Shown: positions 1 to 6,440 of the stretch, in pieces | Layout: each line of letters begins with the position of its first letter | How positions within the stretch are numbered: the stretch's first letter is position 1 | NCBI GenBank assembly: GCA_003160265.1 | Contig: PLQY01000028.1 | Span: 55,692 to 66,093, forward strand | DNA length: 10,402 nt | Origin: Peptococcaceae bacterium | Lineage (GTDB): Bacteria > Bacillota > DSM-12270 > Thermacetogeniales > Thermacetogeniaceae | Direction: 5' to 3' | The notes under the pieces: model-generated | Databases searched by the model: none | The model's input: the letters and a program-made list of their open reading frames with translations, nothing else | Told to the model about the DNA's origin: nothing | Translations under genes and position numbers: made by a program

Positions 1-1303
1 CGGGTACGATCATCGCCGTGCCGATAAACAGAGCCATGATCATGGTCACGATCCCCATGCTCAGCATCTGCCCGGTCAGGCGCATGGTAGCCAGGGTGCC
101 GGAGGCCACCCCGTAAAACTGCTTGCCCACGGAGCTCATTACGGCGTTGGTGTTAGGCGCTGAAAAAAAGGCAAATCCCAAGCCAAGCAGGATCAGGCAG
201 CCCACGACATAGCCCAGCGGCGTGCGGCTGTTGATCCCGATCAGCAACGCCAGGCCGGCCACACACATCCCCATGCCCACCGAGGCCACCAGCCTCGGCT
301 CGACCCGGTCCGAGAGCCGCCCGGCAAATGGTGAGAACAGAAACTGCATCAGCGGCTGAGAGGCCAGGATATAGCCGGCCTGCTCCGCGTTCAGCCCCTT
401 CAAGTACTGGAGATAGAGGCTGAGCAGAAAGGTTACGGCGTAGGTGGCGCTGTAGTTGATCAGGGCGGCCAGGTTGGAAAAGGTGAAAGCGATGTTCTGG
501 CGAAAGAGCTTCATGTTCAGTACCGGGTAATCGGCCCGCAGTTCCCAGACGATGAACAACACCAGGATGACCATACCGCCCACAACTTCGATGAATCCGA
601 AAGGCGTCGGCAGCACTGAGAGGCCGTGCATCACGGCATAAACGGCGACGCTGTACAACAGTGCCCCAGAGAGATCGAAGCGTTCCCCCCTGGCCTCGGC
701 CCACTCTCCTTTGACCTTCCAGAAGAATACGGCCATGGTGATGATGCCGATCGGTACGATGATGGCGAAGATGCTGCGCCAGCCAAGATACTGGGTCAGC
801 CAGCCGCCGATCAGCGGCCCCAGGGACAGCCCGAAGTAGGTGCCGGCTACGTTGATCCCGATCACCCGGCCCCTCTCCTGGAATGGGTAAACCGAGATCA
901 GGATGGCAATGCCGGTGCCGAAGATCATCGCTGCGGCTACCCCCTCCAAGGTGCGCGCGGAAACCAGCATCACGTAGGAGGTGGCCCTGGCCGCCACAAA
1001 GGAGGAGACGGCGATCAGGGCGTTTCCTGCCAGGTAGATCTTCTTGCGCCCCCAGATGTCAGCGATACGGCCGAAGGGCACCAGAAAGATGGTGGCAGAA
1101 AGCAGGTAGGCGGTGACTACCCAACTCATCATGATGGCGTTTAAAGCAAACTCCTGCGTGATGGTGGGAATGGCGATGTTGACGGATGAGACCAAAAATG
1201 GTGTGATAAAAGCACTCACCGTCGTAGCAATCAGGACGGTCCTCTTGGTGGCCGGCGAGCAGGCTTCAGGTGCTGCTCCGCTGACGGCGGAATCATGCTG
1301 CAT
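1..1303 (-). CDS. MFS drug exporter, DHA2 (EmrB/QacA) type, 3' end outside window
   Basis: Proton-driven multidrug efflux protein of the inner membrane, inferred from family. The open frame starts at ATG 1303 and continues without a stop to the window edge, giving 434 residues of a protein that in this family is about 460-550 long. Motif A is visible as GRIADIWGRKK after the second membrane segment, and motif C as GTYFGLSLGPLIGGW, which marks drug:H+ antiporters. Hydrophobic segments alternate throughout, as in the 14-segment DHA2 group. The start is well fixed: an in-frame TGA lies only 15-18 bases upstream and a GAGAGG ribosome binding site precedes it by about 11 bases. It is transcribed leftward and alone. 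The substrate cannot be read from the sequence. Confidence 0.93.
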   Translation of the reverse strand, partial: MQHDSAVSGAAPEACSPATKRTVLIATTVSAFITPFLVSSVNIAIPTITQEFALNAIMMSWVVTAYLLSATIFLVPFGRIADIWGRKKIYLAGNALIAVSSFVAARATSYVMLVSARTLEGVAAAMIFGTGIAILISVYPFQERGRVIGINVAGTYFGLSLGPLIGGWLTQYLGWRSIFAIIVPIGIITMAVFFWKVKGEWAEARGERFDLSGALLYSVAVYAVMHGLSVLPTPFGFIEVVGGMVILVLFIVWELRADYPVLNMKLFRQNIAFTFSNLAALINYSATYAVTFLLSLYLQYLKGLNAEQAGYILASQPLMQFLFSPFAGRLSDRVEPRLVASVGMGMCVAGLALLIGINSRTPLGYVVGCLILLGLGFAFFSAPNTNAVMSSVGKQFYGVASGTLATMRLTGQMLSMGIVTMIMALFIGTAMIVP

Positions 1304-1337
1304 GGACTCATTATCCTCTCAACGATGCTGGTTCCCA

Positions 1338-1363
1338 GGTGATCACCAAGGTATATTATACCA
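1338..1363 (-). promoter_or_regulatory. Extended -10 promoter and palindrome upstream of the exporter
   Basis: Reading leftward, TGG followed by TATAAT (1363-1355) is a perfect extended -10; no good -35 is seen at 17 bases, as is normal for this promoter class. Just downstream, 1338-1347 is the perfect 10-bp palindrome GGTGATCACC, placed where a repressor bound near the transcription start would block initiation. This suggests local repression of the exporter, perhaps by a TetR or MarR type protein, but no such regulator lies in the window. Confidence 0.55.
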
Positions 1364-1374
1364 CAGCAGTGCAC

Positions 1375-1429
1375 CACAGATGACTACCCGCTCTAATGCC
1401 CCCGCTTCCTCCGCATCCGGGCTTACAGC
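1375..1429 (+). repeat. Direct repeat, left copy (55 bp)
   Basis: This stretch matches 1639-1692 over its whole length except for one substitution and one extra base. It begins CACAGATGACTACCCGCTCT. It lies upstream of the exporter's -10. Unlike the right copy it lacks the matching 3' arm, so it cannot fold into the long hairpin. The two copies bracket a 39-residue membrane protein gene. Confidence 0.85.
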
Positions 1430-1434
1430 ACCAA

Positions 1435-1474
1435 GCTAACAATTAAGATATGCAAGGCATATCATATCGTTAGC
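1435..1474. promoter_or_regulatory. SigK/SigE-like promoter within an inverted repeat
   Basis: On the plus strand AC (1439-1440), a 17-base spacer and CATATCATA (1458-1466) match the SigK consensus AC-N16/17-CATANNNTA; SigE uses a related -10. Transcription would start near 1473, leaving about 45 bases before the small gene at 1518. The same bases form an inverted repeat: GCTAAC/GTTAGC outside (1435-1440, 1469-1474) and GATATGC/GCATATC inside with a 3-base loop (1447-1463). The repeat could be an operator or may be fortuitous. The assignment rests on consensus match and on the nature of the gene downstream. Confidence 0.45.
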
Positions 1475-1517
1475 AGAAAAGGCGGCGATGGGTCTGCCAT
1501 CAGAAGGAGAAGCCATT

Positions 1518-1637
1518 ATGGATATTAAAGTCTTGCTGGGAGTCGGTACGGAGGATCTGGGCAGTGGATGGCCTTATCCGACATTTGCTTTCTTTCTCTT
1601 CTTGATTCTGATTCTTCTGGTTGTAATTATGGATTAA
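1518..1637 (+). CDS. Small single-pass membrane protein (39 aa), sporulation-type candidate
   Basis: A 39-residue protein with a short polar N-terminus (MDIKVLLGVGTEDLGSG), then WPYPTF leading into about 17 hydrophobic residues rich in Phe, Leu, Ile and Val, and ending VIMD. It should sit in a membrane as a single helix. An AGAAGGAGA ribosome binding site lies 8 bases before the ATG, close to ideal. A SigK/SigE-like promoter lies about 50 bases upstream. Tiny proteins with a Gly/Tyr-rich head and hydrophobic tail, such as the YjcZ group, are known in spore formers; the resemblance is general and not a family assignment. It lies between two copies of a 54-55 bp repeat, so it may have been duplicated or inserted with them. 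Confidence 0.65.
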   Translation: MDIKVLLGVGTEDLGSGWPYPTFAFFLFLILILLVVIMD

Positions 1638-1638
1638 T

Positions 1639-1692
1639 CACAGATGACTACCCGCTCTAATACCCCGCTTCCTCCGCATCCGGGCTTACAGC
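1639..1692 (+). repeat. Direct repeat, right copy (54 bp)
   Basis: Near-identical to 1375-1429. It starts two bases after the stop codon of the small membrane protein and forms the 5' arm of the hairpin at 1652-1740. Confidence 0.85.
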
Positions 1693-1740
1693 CCGGCCTG
1701 AAGAATGCGGAGTACATCTGAAGCGGTGGGATAAGAGCGG
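1652..1740. repeat. 89-nt nested inverted repeat (rod-like hairpin)
   Basis: Four perfect helices nest around a TAC loop: CCGCTCT/AGAGCGG (1652-1658, 1734-1740), CCGCTTC/GAAGCGG (1665-1671, 1720-1726), CTCCGCAT/ATGCGGAG (1672-1679, 1705-1712) and CCGGGCT/AGCCCGG (1680-1686, 1690-1696). The 5' arm is nearly continuous; the 3' arm has insertions of 7-8 bases between helices. No T-run follows, so it is not a standard terminator. It may be a REP-like palindromic element, a structured RNA, or the 3' untranslated end of the small gene's message. Confidence 0.75.
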
Positions 1741-1890
1741 CTACGCCACTGTATTAACCCAAAGAAAAATACCTTGTCTTTAGCCGGTGACAGATAGGAC
1801 ATAGACAACTCGAGTTAAGGTGCTATCGACCTGGATCGCAATATCCCATCCCCTCTGTTGCCCAAGCAACAAAAAGCTTCATTCATCACC

Positions 1891-1922
1891 ACCTGCCCTA
1901 TTGTTTTGCCGATCAGTCGTCC
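1891..1922 (-). pseudogene. Short relic resembling the 54-aa basic protein gene at 9369-9533
   Basis: These 32 bases match 9391-9422 at 23 positions, with most differences being transitions. Read on the minus strand they encode GRLIGKTIGQVV, comparable with RRLIGKVTGRVI of the intact gene. Nothing of the rest of the gene is recognisable. Otherwise 1741-1930 shows no supported gene. Confidence 0.3.
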
Positions 1923-1930
1923 AAGCCCCG

Positions 1931-1968
1931 ATGAGCCTCCGGACTGTCCGGAGGCTCATTATTCCTTA
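1931..1968 (+). terminator. Strong GC-rich hairpin upstream of the receiver gene
   Basis: Perfect 13-bp stem (1931-1943 with 1947-1959) with a CTG loop, followed by TATTCCTT, a weak T-rich run. It could end transcription arriving from the left, or read leftward as well. No convincing gene ends just before it, so it may terminate read-through from the small gene at 1518. Confidence 0.6.
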
Positions 1969-2054
1969 TCAGATATTAACTTGAATTTCAGCTTGTTTTA
2001 AGGTACTAGTGGTAAACTTCTGGTAACTCAAAAGAAAGGACAGGTGAAATCAAG

Positions 2055-2450
2055 ATGCTAAGCGATGCTAACTATTTGCTCGTCGTGGATGACAACAAGG
2101 CGATATGCAAAATCTTGAGCGACTTTCTCCTAGATGAAGGCTATGCAGTTAAAACAACCTTCAGCGGCGACCAGGCAATCCGCGCTATCCGTGCTCAGAT
2201 ACCGAGAGCAATCCTGATAGACTACAACATGCCGGGCAAGAACGGATTGGAGACATTGAAAGAGGTACAGGGGTTGCTCTCCGGTGTGCCTGTGATTATG
2301 ATTACGGCCAACGCCGACAAGGACGTATGCGCCGAGGCCAAGAGAAAAGGCCTGGTTAGCTACCTGGTCTCCAAGCCCTTCAACATCTCCTCTTTAGTGC
2401 ACCTGATTACGCAGCCTGCCCCTTCACTGCCCTATGCCCAGGCTAACTGA
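2055..2450 (+). CDS. Single-domain response regulator, Spo0F-like receiver (131 aa)
   Basis: A receiver domain and nothing else, so it passes phosphate or binds a partner rather than binding DNA. Phosphorylation-site landmarks are all present: acidic pair D12-D13 in LVVDDN, acceptor D56 in LIDYNMPGKNG, T84 in MITA, and K107 in KPF. Length and architecture match Spo0F (about 124 residues), the phosphorelay intermediate of sporulation, but stand-alone receivers also serve chemotaxis and other relays and no kinase gene is nearby. The AGGTGA ribosome binding site lies 7 bases before the ATG. It is a single-gene unit: a strong hairpin precedes it at 1931 and a terminator follows at 2486. A possible but weak promoter is TTGAAT at 1981 with a poor -10. 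Confidence 0.92.
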   Translation: MLSDANYLLVVDDNKAICKILSDFLLDEGYAVKTTFSGDQAIRAIRAQIPRAILIDYNMPGKNGLETLKEVQGLLSGVPVIMITANADKDVCAEAKRKGLVSYLVSKPFNISSLVHLITQPAPSLPYAQAN

Positions 2451-2485
2451 GGTTAGTTGTCCAACCCCAACAACCATCCTCAATT

Positions 2486-2517
2486 GCCCCGATATTCAAC
2501 GATCGGGGCTCATTTAT
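2486..2517 (+). terminator. Terminator of the receiver gene
   Basis: GCCCCGAT (2486-2493) pairs with ATCGGGGC (2502-2509) around an 8-base loop, followed by TCATTTAT. It lies 36 bases after the receiver stop codon. Confidence 0.7.
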
Positions 2518-2598
2518 CACCACCTCGGGAACACGAATCTAATGTGCCCGATGATAGAGGTCCAACCAAATGGACTCCAGTGGCCGCGATGGCTAGAA

Positions 2599-2757
2599 TC
2601 AAAAGCTCCTTTTGCTATCTTTTTTCTGGCCATACCAAGGAACTGGTATCGGTTTATCTGCATGTTTTTTCTTGGTTTCTATGACAGTGTCTCTTTTGCC
2701 ATCTGCCTTATCAAAGTTCAGTTTTTGCGGTGCTTTAGTTGCTCTTACCTTGGCCAC
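2599..2757 (-). CDS. Lysine-rich small protein (52 aa), unknown function
   Basis: A GTG-started frame preceded by GGGAGG with 8 bases between its GGAGG core and the start, among the best ribosome binding sites in the window. The protein begins MAKVRATKAPQKLNFDK and ends PWYGQKKDSKRSF; it has many Lys and Arg, scattered Asp and Glu, no Cys and no membrane segment. It is too short for a fold to be inferred; a nucleic-acid-binding or ribosome-associated role is only a guess from charge. It is convergent with the receiver gene and downstream, in the same direction, of topoisomerase III, from which it is separated by a hairpin. I do not recognise a family. Confidence 0.6.
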   Translation of the reverse strand: MAKVRATKAPQKLNFDKADGKRDTVIETKKKHADKPIPVPWYGQKKDSKRSF

Positions 2758-2894
2758 TTTTATTTCCTCCCGGCGGCATCATAGCCATTTATTTTCTCTT
2801 TCTGTTTACATCATTACTTACCCTGTGGCTTTTTTATTCCCCTAAATATCTTGCCCTAAAACTTGCCCCTATATGTCCAGACCTTCCTGGCCAG

Positions 2895-2916
2895 TCAAAA
2901 ACCCCGCAACGCCTGC
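2895..2916 (-). repeat. Copy of the tRNA-Leu terminator sequence
   Basis: These 22 bases match 9117-9138, the terminator behind the tRNA-Leu fragment, at 20 positions. Here the stem is weakened by substitutions although TTTTT still follows in the leftward direction. Apart from this and the hairpin at 2971-3005, the stretch 2758-3109 shows no gene. Confidence 0.4.
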
Positions 2917-2970
2917 TGTGCTTACCAACTTGCAAGAGCAACTAAAAATAGCCTTCTCGTGAAATAACCG

Positions 2971-3005
2971 AGACCCCCCAGTAGCCACGATAGCTGCCGG
3001 GGTCT
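2971..3005 (-). terminator. Probable terminator for topoisomerase III
   Basis: AGACCCC (2971-2977) pairs with GGGGTCT (2999-3005), with a short inner AGC/GCT pairing. Read leftward it is followed by CGGTTATTTC; read rightward by TTGGG. It lies about 100 bases past the topoisomerase stop codon. Confidence 0.45.
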
Positions 3006-3109
3006 TTGGGCTGTCCATTCACATAGGCACCAAACAGTAATCTGCATATGCTCAGCAGGCATTTCTTGCATTAGGCATTAAGTGGTGGGCAGTTGACAAC
3101 TCACTACAG

Positions 3110-5209
3110 CTATCTGGGTTGATTTACGAATTCAAATACGACTTTTCCGCCTGCCCCAAGCACCAGAATCGCCTGAAAATCCTTGCCCGCCTTCGACTTG
3201 AATCCCTTAAGTTCTTCAGTCTTGCCCTTAGCCAGCAGGTCGCTAGCCTGTTTAGCTGTTATCTTCTTCTTGGCAATCTCTTTCCAGATGGCAAACTTGC
3301 AGCCTTCCTTGTATCCCGAACAACCGTAAGATTTCGGGTAGTCCACCACATCCCTGCCGCACAGGGGACACTTACCCAACGACTCTCTTCCTCCGGAGCC
3401 GCCGCTCATTTTTGCCTGCTCCTGCCCCCTTGCAATGGTCACCACATCTCGGGTAAACTGTTTGATTTCTTCAACCCATTTTAAAGCATCTTGCTTGCCG
3501 TGCTCGATTTCCAGTAGTCCGTTTTCCCATCGGGCTGTTAATTCCACCGATTTCATCTGTTCCGGCGCCAGGTCGATCAAGGCCTCTCCGTCCGACGTGG
3601 GGACCAGCAACTTCTTTTCCCGCTGCATATATGATCGCTTGATCAGTGTTTCGATAACAGCGGCTCGTGTAGCCGGGGGGCCAATACCACCTGTCTCTTT
3701 TAGTGTGTCTGCCAGGTCATCGTCTTCCGCGAACCGGCCGGCGTTCTCCATCGCCGCCAGTAGCGTGGCTTCGGTATACCGGGACGGTGGCTTGGTGGTT
3801 TTCTCGATGGCATCTGCTTTTATCTTGACCACTTTTTCGCCCTGGCTGAGGGACGGCAAAATCTCTTTATCATCATCCTTTTTATCATCTTCATCTGGCT
3901 TATAAACCCGCTTCCAGCCGATGTCCAGCTCGACACGTCCGCTAGACAGGAATACCTCGCCGCTTACCTGTGTGTCTGCTTTAGTGACGGCGTACCGGGC
4001 ATCTGGGTACATTATGGCAAGGAACCGTCGCACCGCCAGGTCGTAGACCAGTTTCTCGTTTGCACCCAGAGCAGAGAGATTCGGTCTGGCCGCTGTGGGA
4101 ATAATAGCGTGGTGGTCAGTTACCTTGCTGCCATCCACATAGCGCTTACTCAGACTTGGCGGCCTCTTTGGAATCAGGCTGCTATATTCAGATGATCCCG
4201 ACAGCGCGGCCAGGCGGGCAGATAGAGTGTCCTTGGCGATGGCCTCAGTTAGGTGGCGGCTGTCCGTTCTCGGATATGTGAGGAGTTTGTGCTTTTCGTA
4301 TAATGCCTGGGCAATATCCAGGGTTTGCTGGGCAGTGAGGCCGTACTTTCTATTGGCTTCTTTCTGCAGGTCGTTCAAATTCAGCAGCGTTGGGGGCTGC
4401 TCACGGACCTCTTTTTGCTCCACCCGGACGACCTCTCCCTGGTTACCAAGACGGGAAAGAATGGCCTGGGCTTCCCCTAGGTTATCCAGGCGGTTAACCT
4501 TACCCTTAACCCATTTGCCCCGGTAGGTCTCGCCGGCCTCTTTCTGGAAGTTCGCCCACAATTCCCAGTAAGGCGTGGGCTTGAAAGCCCGGATATCCCT
4601 CTCCCGGTTCACTACCAATGCCAGAGTCGGCGTCTGTACCCTGCCTAAGGATAGGAGTCGGTAATGCCGGCAGGTAAATGCCCGGGTGGCGTTGATACCT
4701 ACGATCCAGTCAGCCTGACTGCGCGCTTCCGCTGCTGCCGCCAGAGAGTCGAGGTCCTTGCCATCCCGCAAGTTACGGAAGGCTTCCCGCACCGCCGCCG
4801 GGGTCGCCTCGGATAGCCAGAGGCGCTTCATAGGCTTGTCTGACCCAGCCGCCTGGCAAATTCTCCTATGGATCAGTTCGCCCTCGCGGCCTGCATCGCA
4901 GGCGTTGATTACTCCGCTGACGTCCTTAGAACGCAGTAATCTCTTCAGTGTGGCTAGCTGTTTCTTTCCTGAAGCAATTTCTCGCATCTGGAAACTTTCG
5001 GGCAGTATAGGCAGATGATCGATATTCCATTTTTTCAAAATCGGGTCATAGTCTTCCGGTTCCGCCAGTTCCAGCAGGTGCCCGAACGCCCAGGATACTA
5101 TAAACTTTTCATTTTCGAGGTAGCCATCTTTCTTGTCGAAGCGCCCCAGTACCTTCGCCAGGTCAACAGCCACGGACGGTTTCTCGGCAATTACCAGTAC
5201 CTTACTCAT
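3110..5209 (-). CDS. topB: DNA topoisomerase III (type IA), 699 aa
   Basis: Cuts one DNA strand through a tyrosine and passes the other strand, unlinking replication or recombination intermediates. The Toprim domain opens with VIAEKPSVA (E9) and carries DAGREGE (D105, E109). The catalytic tyrosine is Y312 in LLTYPRTDSRHL, with R314 beside it. A four-Cys zinc finger closes the protein (C614, C617, C630, C637). Length is normal for TopB. GGGGGAG lies 6 bases before the ATG, and the start overlaps the preceding 75-residue gene by 8 bases, so the two are probably co-translated. TopB occurs both on chromosomes and on conjugative elements of Firmicutes; context does not decide which origin applies. 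Confidence 0.97.
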   Translation of the reverse strand: MSKVLVIAEKPSVAVDLAKVLGRFDKKDGYLENEKFIVSWAFGHLLELAEPEDYDPILKKWNIDHLPILPESFQMREIASGKKQLATLKRLLRSKDVSGVINACDAGREGELIHRRICQAAGSDKPMKRLWLSEATPAAVREAFRNLRDGKDLDSLAAAAEARSQADWIVGINATRAFTCRHYRLLSLGRVQTPTLALVVNRERDIRAFKPTPYWELWANFQKEAGETYRGKWVKGKVNRLDNLGEAQAILSRLGNQGEVVRVEQKEVREQPPTLLNLNDLQKEANRKYGLTAQQTLDIAQALYEKHKLLTYPRTDSRHLTEAIAKDTLSARLAALSGSSEYSSLIPKRPPSLSKRYVDGSKVTDHHAIIPTAARPNLSALGANEKLVYDLAVRRFLAIMYPDARYAVTKADTQVSGEVFLSSGRVELDIGWKRVYKPDEDDKKDDDKEILPSLSQGEKVVKIKADAIEKTTKPPSRYTEATLLAAMENAGRFAEDDDLADTLKETGGIGPPATRAAVIETLIKRSYMQREKKLLVPTSDGEALIDLAPEQMKSVELTARWENGLLEIEHGKQDALKWVEEIKQFTRDVVTIARGQEQAKMSGGSGGRESLGKCPLCGRDVVDYPKSYGCSGYKEGCKFAIWKEIAKKKITAKQASDLLAKGKTEELKGFKSKAGKDFQAILVLGAGGKVVFEFVNQPR

Positions 5210-5429
5210 CGACGACTCCCCCGGTATTAGACGGCTTATAGCCGAACTGCATTAACCACAAATCCTTGTCGAGCAAGGAGCGCATAAAGCTGCATTGTTT
5301 CCCCTGGATGTCGGCAGTTAATATGGCTCTGATCTCGTCGTTTGCCAGATCGTCCTGATCAGACAGGTAAAAACATCGCTGCCGGTATCGGCCGCAGGCG
5401 TGGCTTTCAATGACGTCTACTCCGTTCAT
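5202..5429 (-). CDS. Hypothetical protein (75 aa) coupled to topB
   Basis: Its last 8 bases overlap the start of topB on the same strand, which supports a genuine co-translated gene. ATG 5429 is the first possible ATG: an in-frame TAG lies about 18 bases upstream. The ribosome binding site is weak (GGTG). The protein has a Cys-containing basic patch (HACGRYRQRCFYLSDQDD), a likely helical middle and a Trp-containing end (DLWLMQFGYKP); no membrane segment or signal peptide is seen. I do not recognise the family. Linkage suggests a role near topoisomerase III, but that is inference only. Confidence 0.6.
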   Translation of the reverse strand: MNGVDVIESHACGRYRQRCFYLSDQDDLANDEIRAILTADIQGKQCSFMRSLLDKDLWLMQFGYKPSNTGGVVDE

Positions 5430-5500
5430 AGGAACACCATACGGCTATTGGATTAGTACGGACGTGGCAAACGCCTCTCCCTGATCTAAGTTTGTCACTC

Positions 5501-5655
5501 TTACCAACGCCGGGCAAGTTGCCGCACCTCCAGGCTGGTTGGCGGTACCCCCTTGGTCATAGCATCCTGTACTTTGGCGATCAACTCTGGCCATGCCTGT
5601 TCCACCTGTCGGATCTTCTCCGACCCCGGCAATTCCCCTTGTTGTTTTACGTAAG
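5501..5655 (-). pseudogene. Fragment of a MerR-type regulator's TipAS-like C-terminal region
   Basis: Read leftward, one frame gives VEQAWPELIAKVQDAMTKG followed by VPPTSLEVRQLARRW and then a stop. The pattern of WPELIAEVQ, an acidic or alanine-rich turn, and a closing LARRW is familiar from the C-terminal effector-binding part of MerR/TipAS-type regulators, as far as I can recall the family. There is no DNA-binding head, and the frame meets a stop shortly upstream, in the -10 region of the MNT gene. The fragment looks like what remained when the HEPN-MNT module arrived. Confidence 0.5.
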
Positions 5656-5675
5656 AAACTGGTAAAATATATAAT
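5646..5675 (+). promoter_or_regulatory. Promoter of the HEPN-MNT pair
   Basis: TTTACG (5646-5651, 4 of 6 matches to consensus) and a perfect TATAAT (5670-5675) are 18 bases apart. Transcription would begin near 5682, about 28 bases before the MNT start codon. An antitoxin-first operon with its own promoter is the norm for such pairs. Confidence 0.6.
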
Positions 5676-5709
5676 AGACTTTATGGTGGATTCTGGGAGG
5701 TGTTCATCG

Positions 5710-6003
5710 TTGGATGAGCTGGATGTCTTCATGAAAAAGCTCAGTGCTCAGAAGCCATTCCTCAGGGACCAATACGGCGTTAACGCTTTGGGGATTTTTG
5801 GCTCCTATGTCAGGGGAGAGCAGAAAAAAAAGAGCGATGTTGACATTCTGATCGATTTCGAGAATTCTATCAGCCTCCTCAGCTTTGTGGCATTAGAATA
5901 TCATCTCAGTGACGTATTGGGTAAAAAAGTTGACCTGGTAATGAAGTCAGCATTAAAACCTAGAATTGGGAAGCAGATCCTGAGCGAGGTAATCTACATA
6001 TGA
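5710..6003 (+). CDS. mntA: MNT-type nucleotidyltransferase antitoxin (97 aa)
   Basis: Minimal nucleotidyltransferase. In characterised HEPN-MNT pairs this enzyme silences the HEPN toxin by adding AMP to a tyrosine near its active site. The signature GS-X10-DXD is intact: G31-S32 in FGSYVRGEQ, then D43 and D45 in SDVDILIDF, with a third acidic residue D75 in KKVDLV. The TTG start at 5710 is chosen because GGGAGG lies 9 bases upstream and it gives the usual spacing to the GS motif; an in-frame ATG at 5593 would add 39 residues overlapping the older TipAS-like fragment. Its stop overlaps the HEPN start by 4 bases (ATGA). The symbol is by family and not proven for this copy. Confidence 0.9.
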   Translation: MDELDVFMKKLSAQKPFLRDQYGVNALGIFGSYVRGEQKKKSDVDILIDFENSISLLSFVALEYHLSDVLGKKVDLVMKSALKPRIGKQILSEVIYI

Positions 6004-6353
6004 GCAGCAAGCGCGAGTATGGAGATTACATCCAAGATATCTCTGATGCCATAGACGCCGCTGAACAATTTACGCAGGGGCTTAGCAAGGAAGAGTTCAT
6101 CGAAGACCTGAAAACCATATACGCATCTACAAGAGCAATCGAAATCATTGGTGAAGCCGCCAAGAACATCCCCAAGCCTTTCAGGGATAATCACCCAGAA
6201 ATTCCCTGGAGAGATATGACTGGCATGCGTAACAAGCTTACGCATGAATATTTTGGCATCGACTTTAGCGTCTTATGGGACACGACCAAACAAGATATTC
6301 CCCACCTAAAAGTTCTCATGTCCGATGTTTTTCGAGAATTAAGCAAGGAATAA
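6000..6353 (+). CDS. hepT: HEPN-domain RNase toxin, HepT-like (DUF86 family), 117 aa
   Basis: Helical HEPN ribonuclease toxin, partner of the upstream MNT protein. The catalytic Rx4-6H motif is intact as R77-NKLT-H82, followed by E83 and Y84; this RX4HXY form is the one in which the tyrosine is AMPylated by the partner in studied systems. Length is typical. Translation is coupled to the antitoxin through the ATGA overlap at 6000-6003. It acts in the cytoplasm, in dimers or higher forms in known members, cutting RNA when unmodified. All key residues are present, so the system looks functional. A hairpin terminator follows 36 bases after the stop. Confidence 0.92.
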   Translation: MSSKREYGDYIQDISDAIDAAEQFTQGLSKEEFIEDLKTIYASTRAIEIIGEAAKNIPKPFRDNHPEIPWRDMTGMRNKLTHEYFGIDFSVLWDTTKQDIPHLKVLMSDVFRELSKE

Positions 6354-6388
6354 TTCATGGATCTGAAGAGTTTATTTGGAAATTACAA

Positions 6389-6440
6389 AATGGCAAGATG
6401 TTCCATAAAACTGGAACCCTTGCCATTACTAATTTATTTT
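6389..6440 (+). terminator. Terminator of the HEPN-MNT operon
   Basis: AATGGCAAG (6389-6397) pairs with CTTGCCATT (6419-6427) and, inside, GTTCCA pairs with TGGAAC. A T-rich run ACTAATTTATTTT follows. Confidence 0.75.

Noticed and set aside
626..1144. Long plus-strand frames inside the exporter gene
   Set aside because: They are antisense to a clear MFS protein with motifs A and C, and their translations are low-complexity in Pro, Gly, Arg and Asp.
1435..1474. GCTAAC...GTTAGC hairpin as an integron attC site
   Set aside because: The outer boxes do not fit RYYYAAC/GTTRRRY, the site is only 40 bases, and no integrase or cassette array is present.
1850..1905. Short minus-strand frame MNEAFCCLGNRGDG with upstream AGGTGGTG
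   Set aside because: Only 23 codons, and ATG lies almost on the ribosome binding site; no further support.
1741..1930. Possible riboswitch upstream of the receiver gene
   Set aside because: Only a GTTGC/GCAAC hairpin is visible; none of the conserved cores I know, such as cyclic-di-GMP types, could be found.
2434..2945. Plus-strand frames with hydrophobic stretches after the receiver gene
   Set aside because: No ribosome binding sites, several overlapping frames of similar quality, and the better-supported small gene lies on the other strand.
5445..5732. 95-aa minus-strand frame opposite the MNT promoter
   Set aside because: Glycine/threonine-rich with no start signal; another frame over the same bases gives the TipAS-like sequence.
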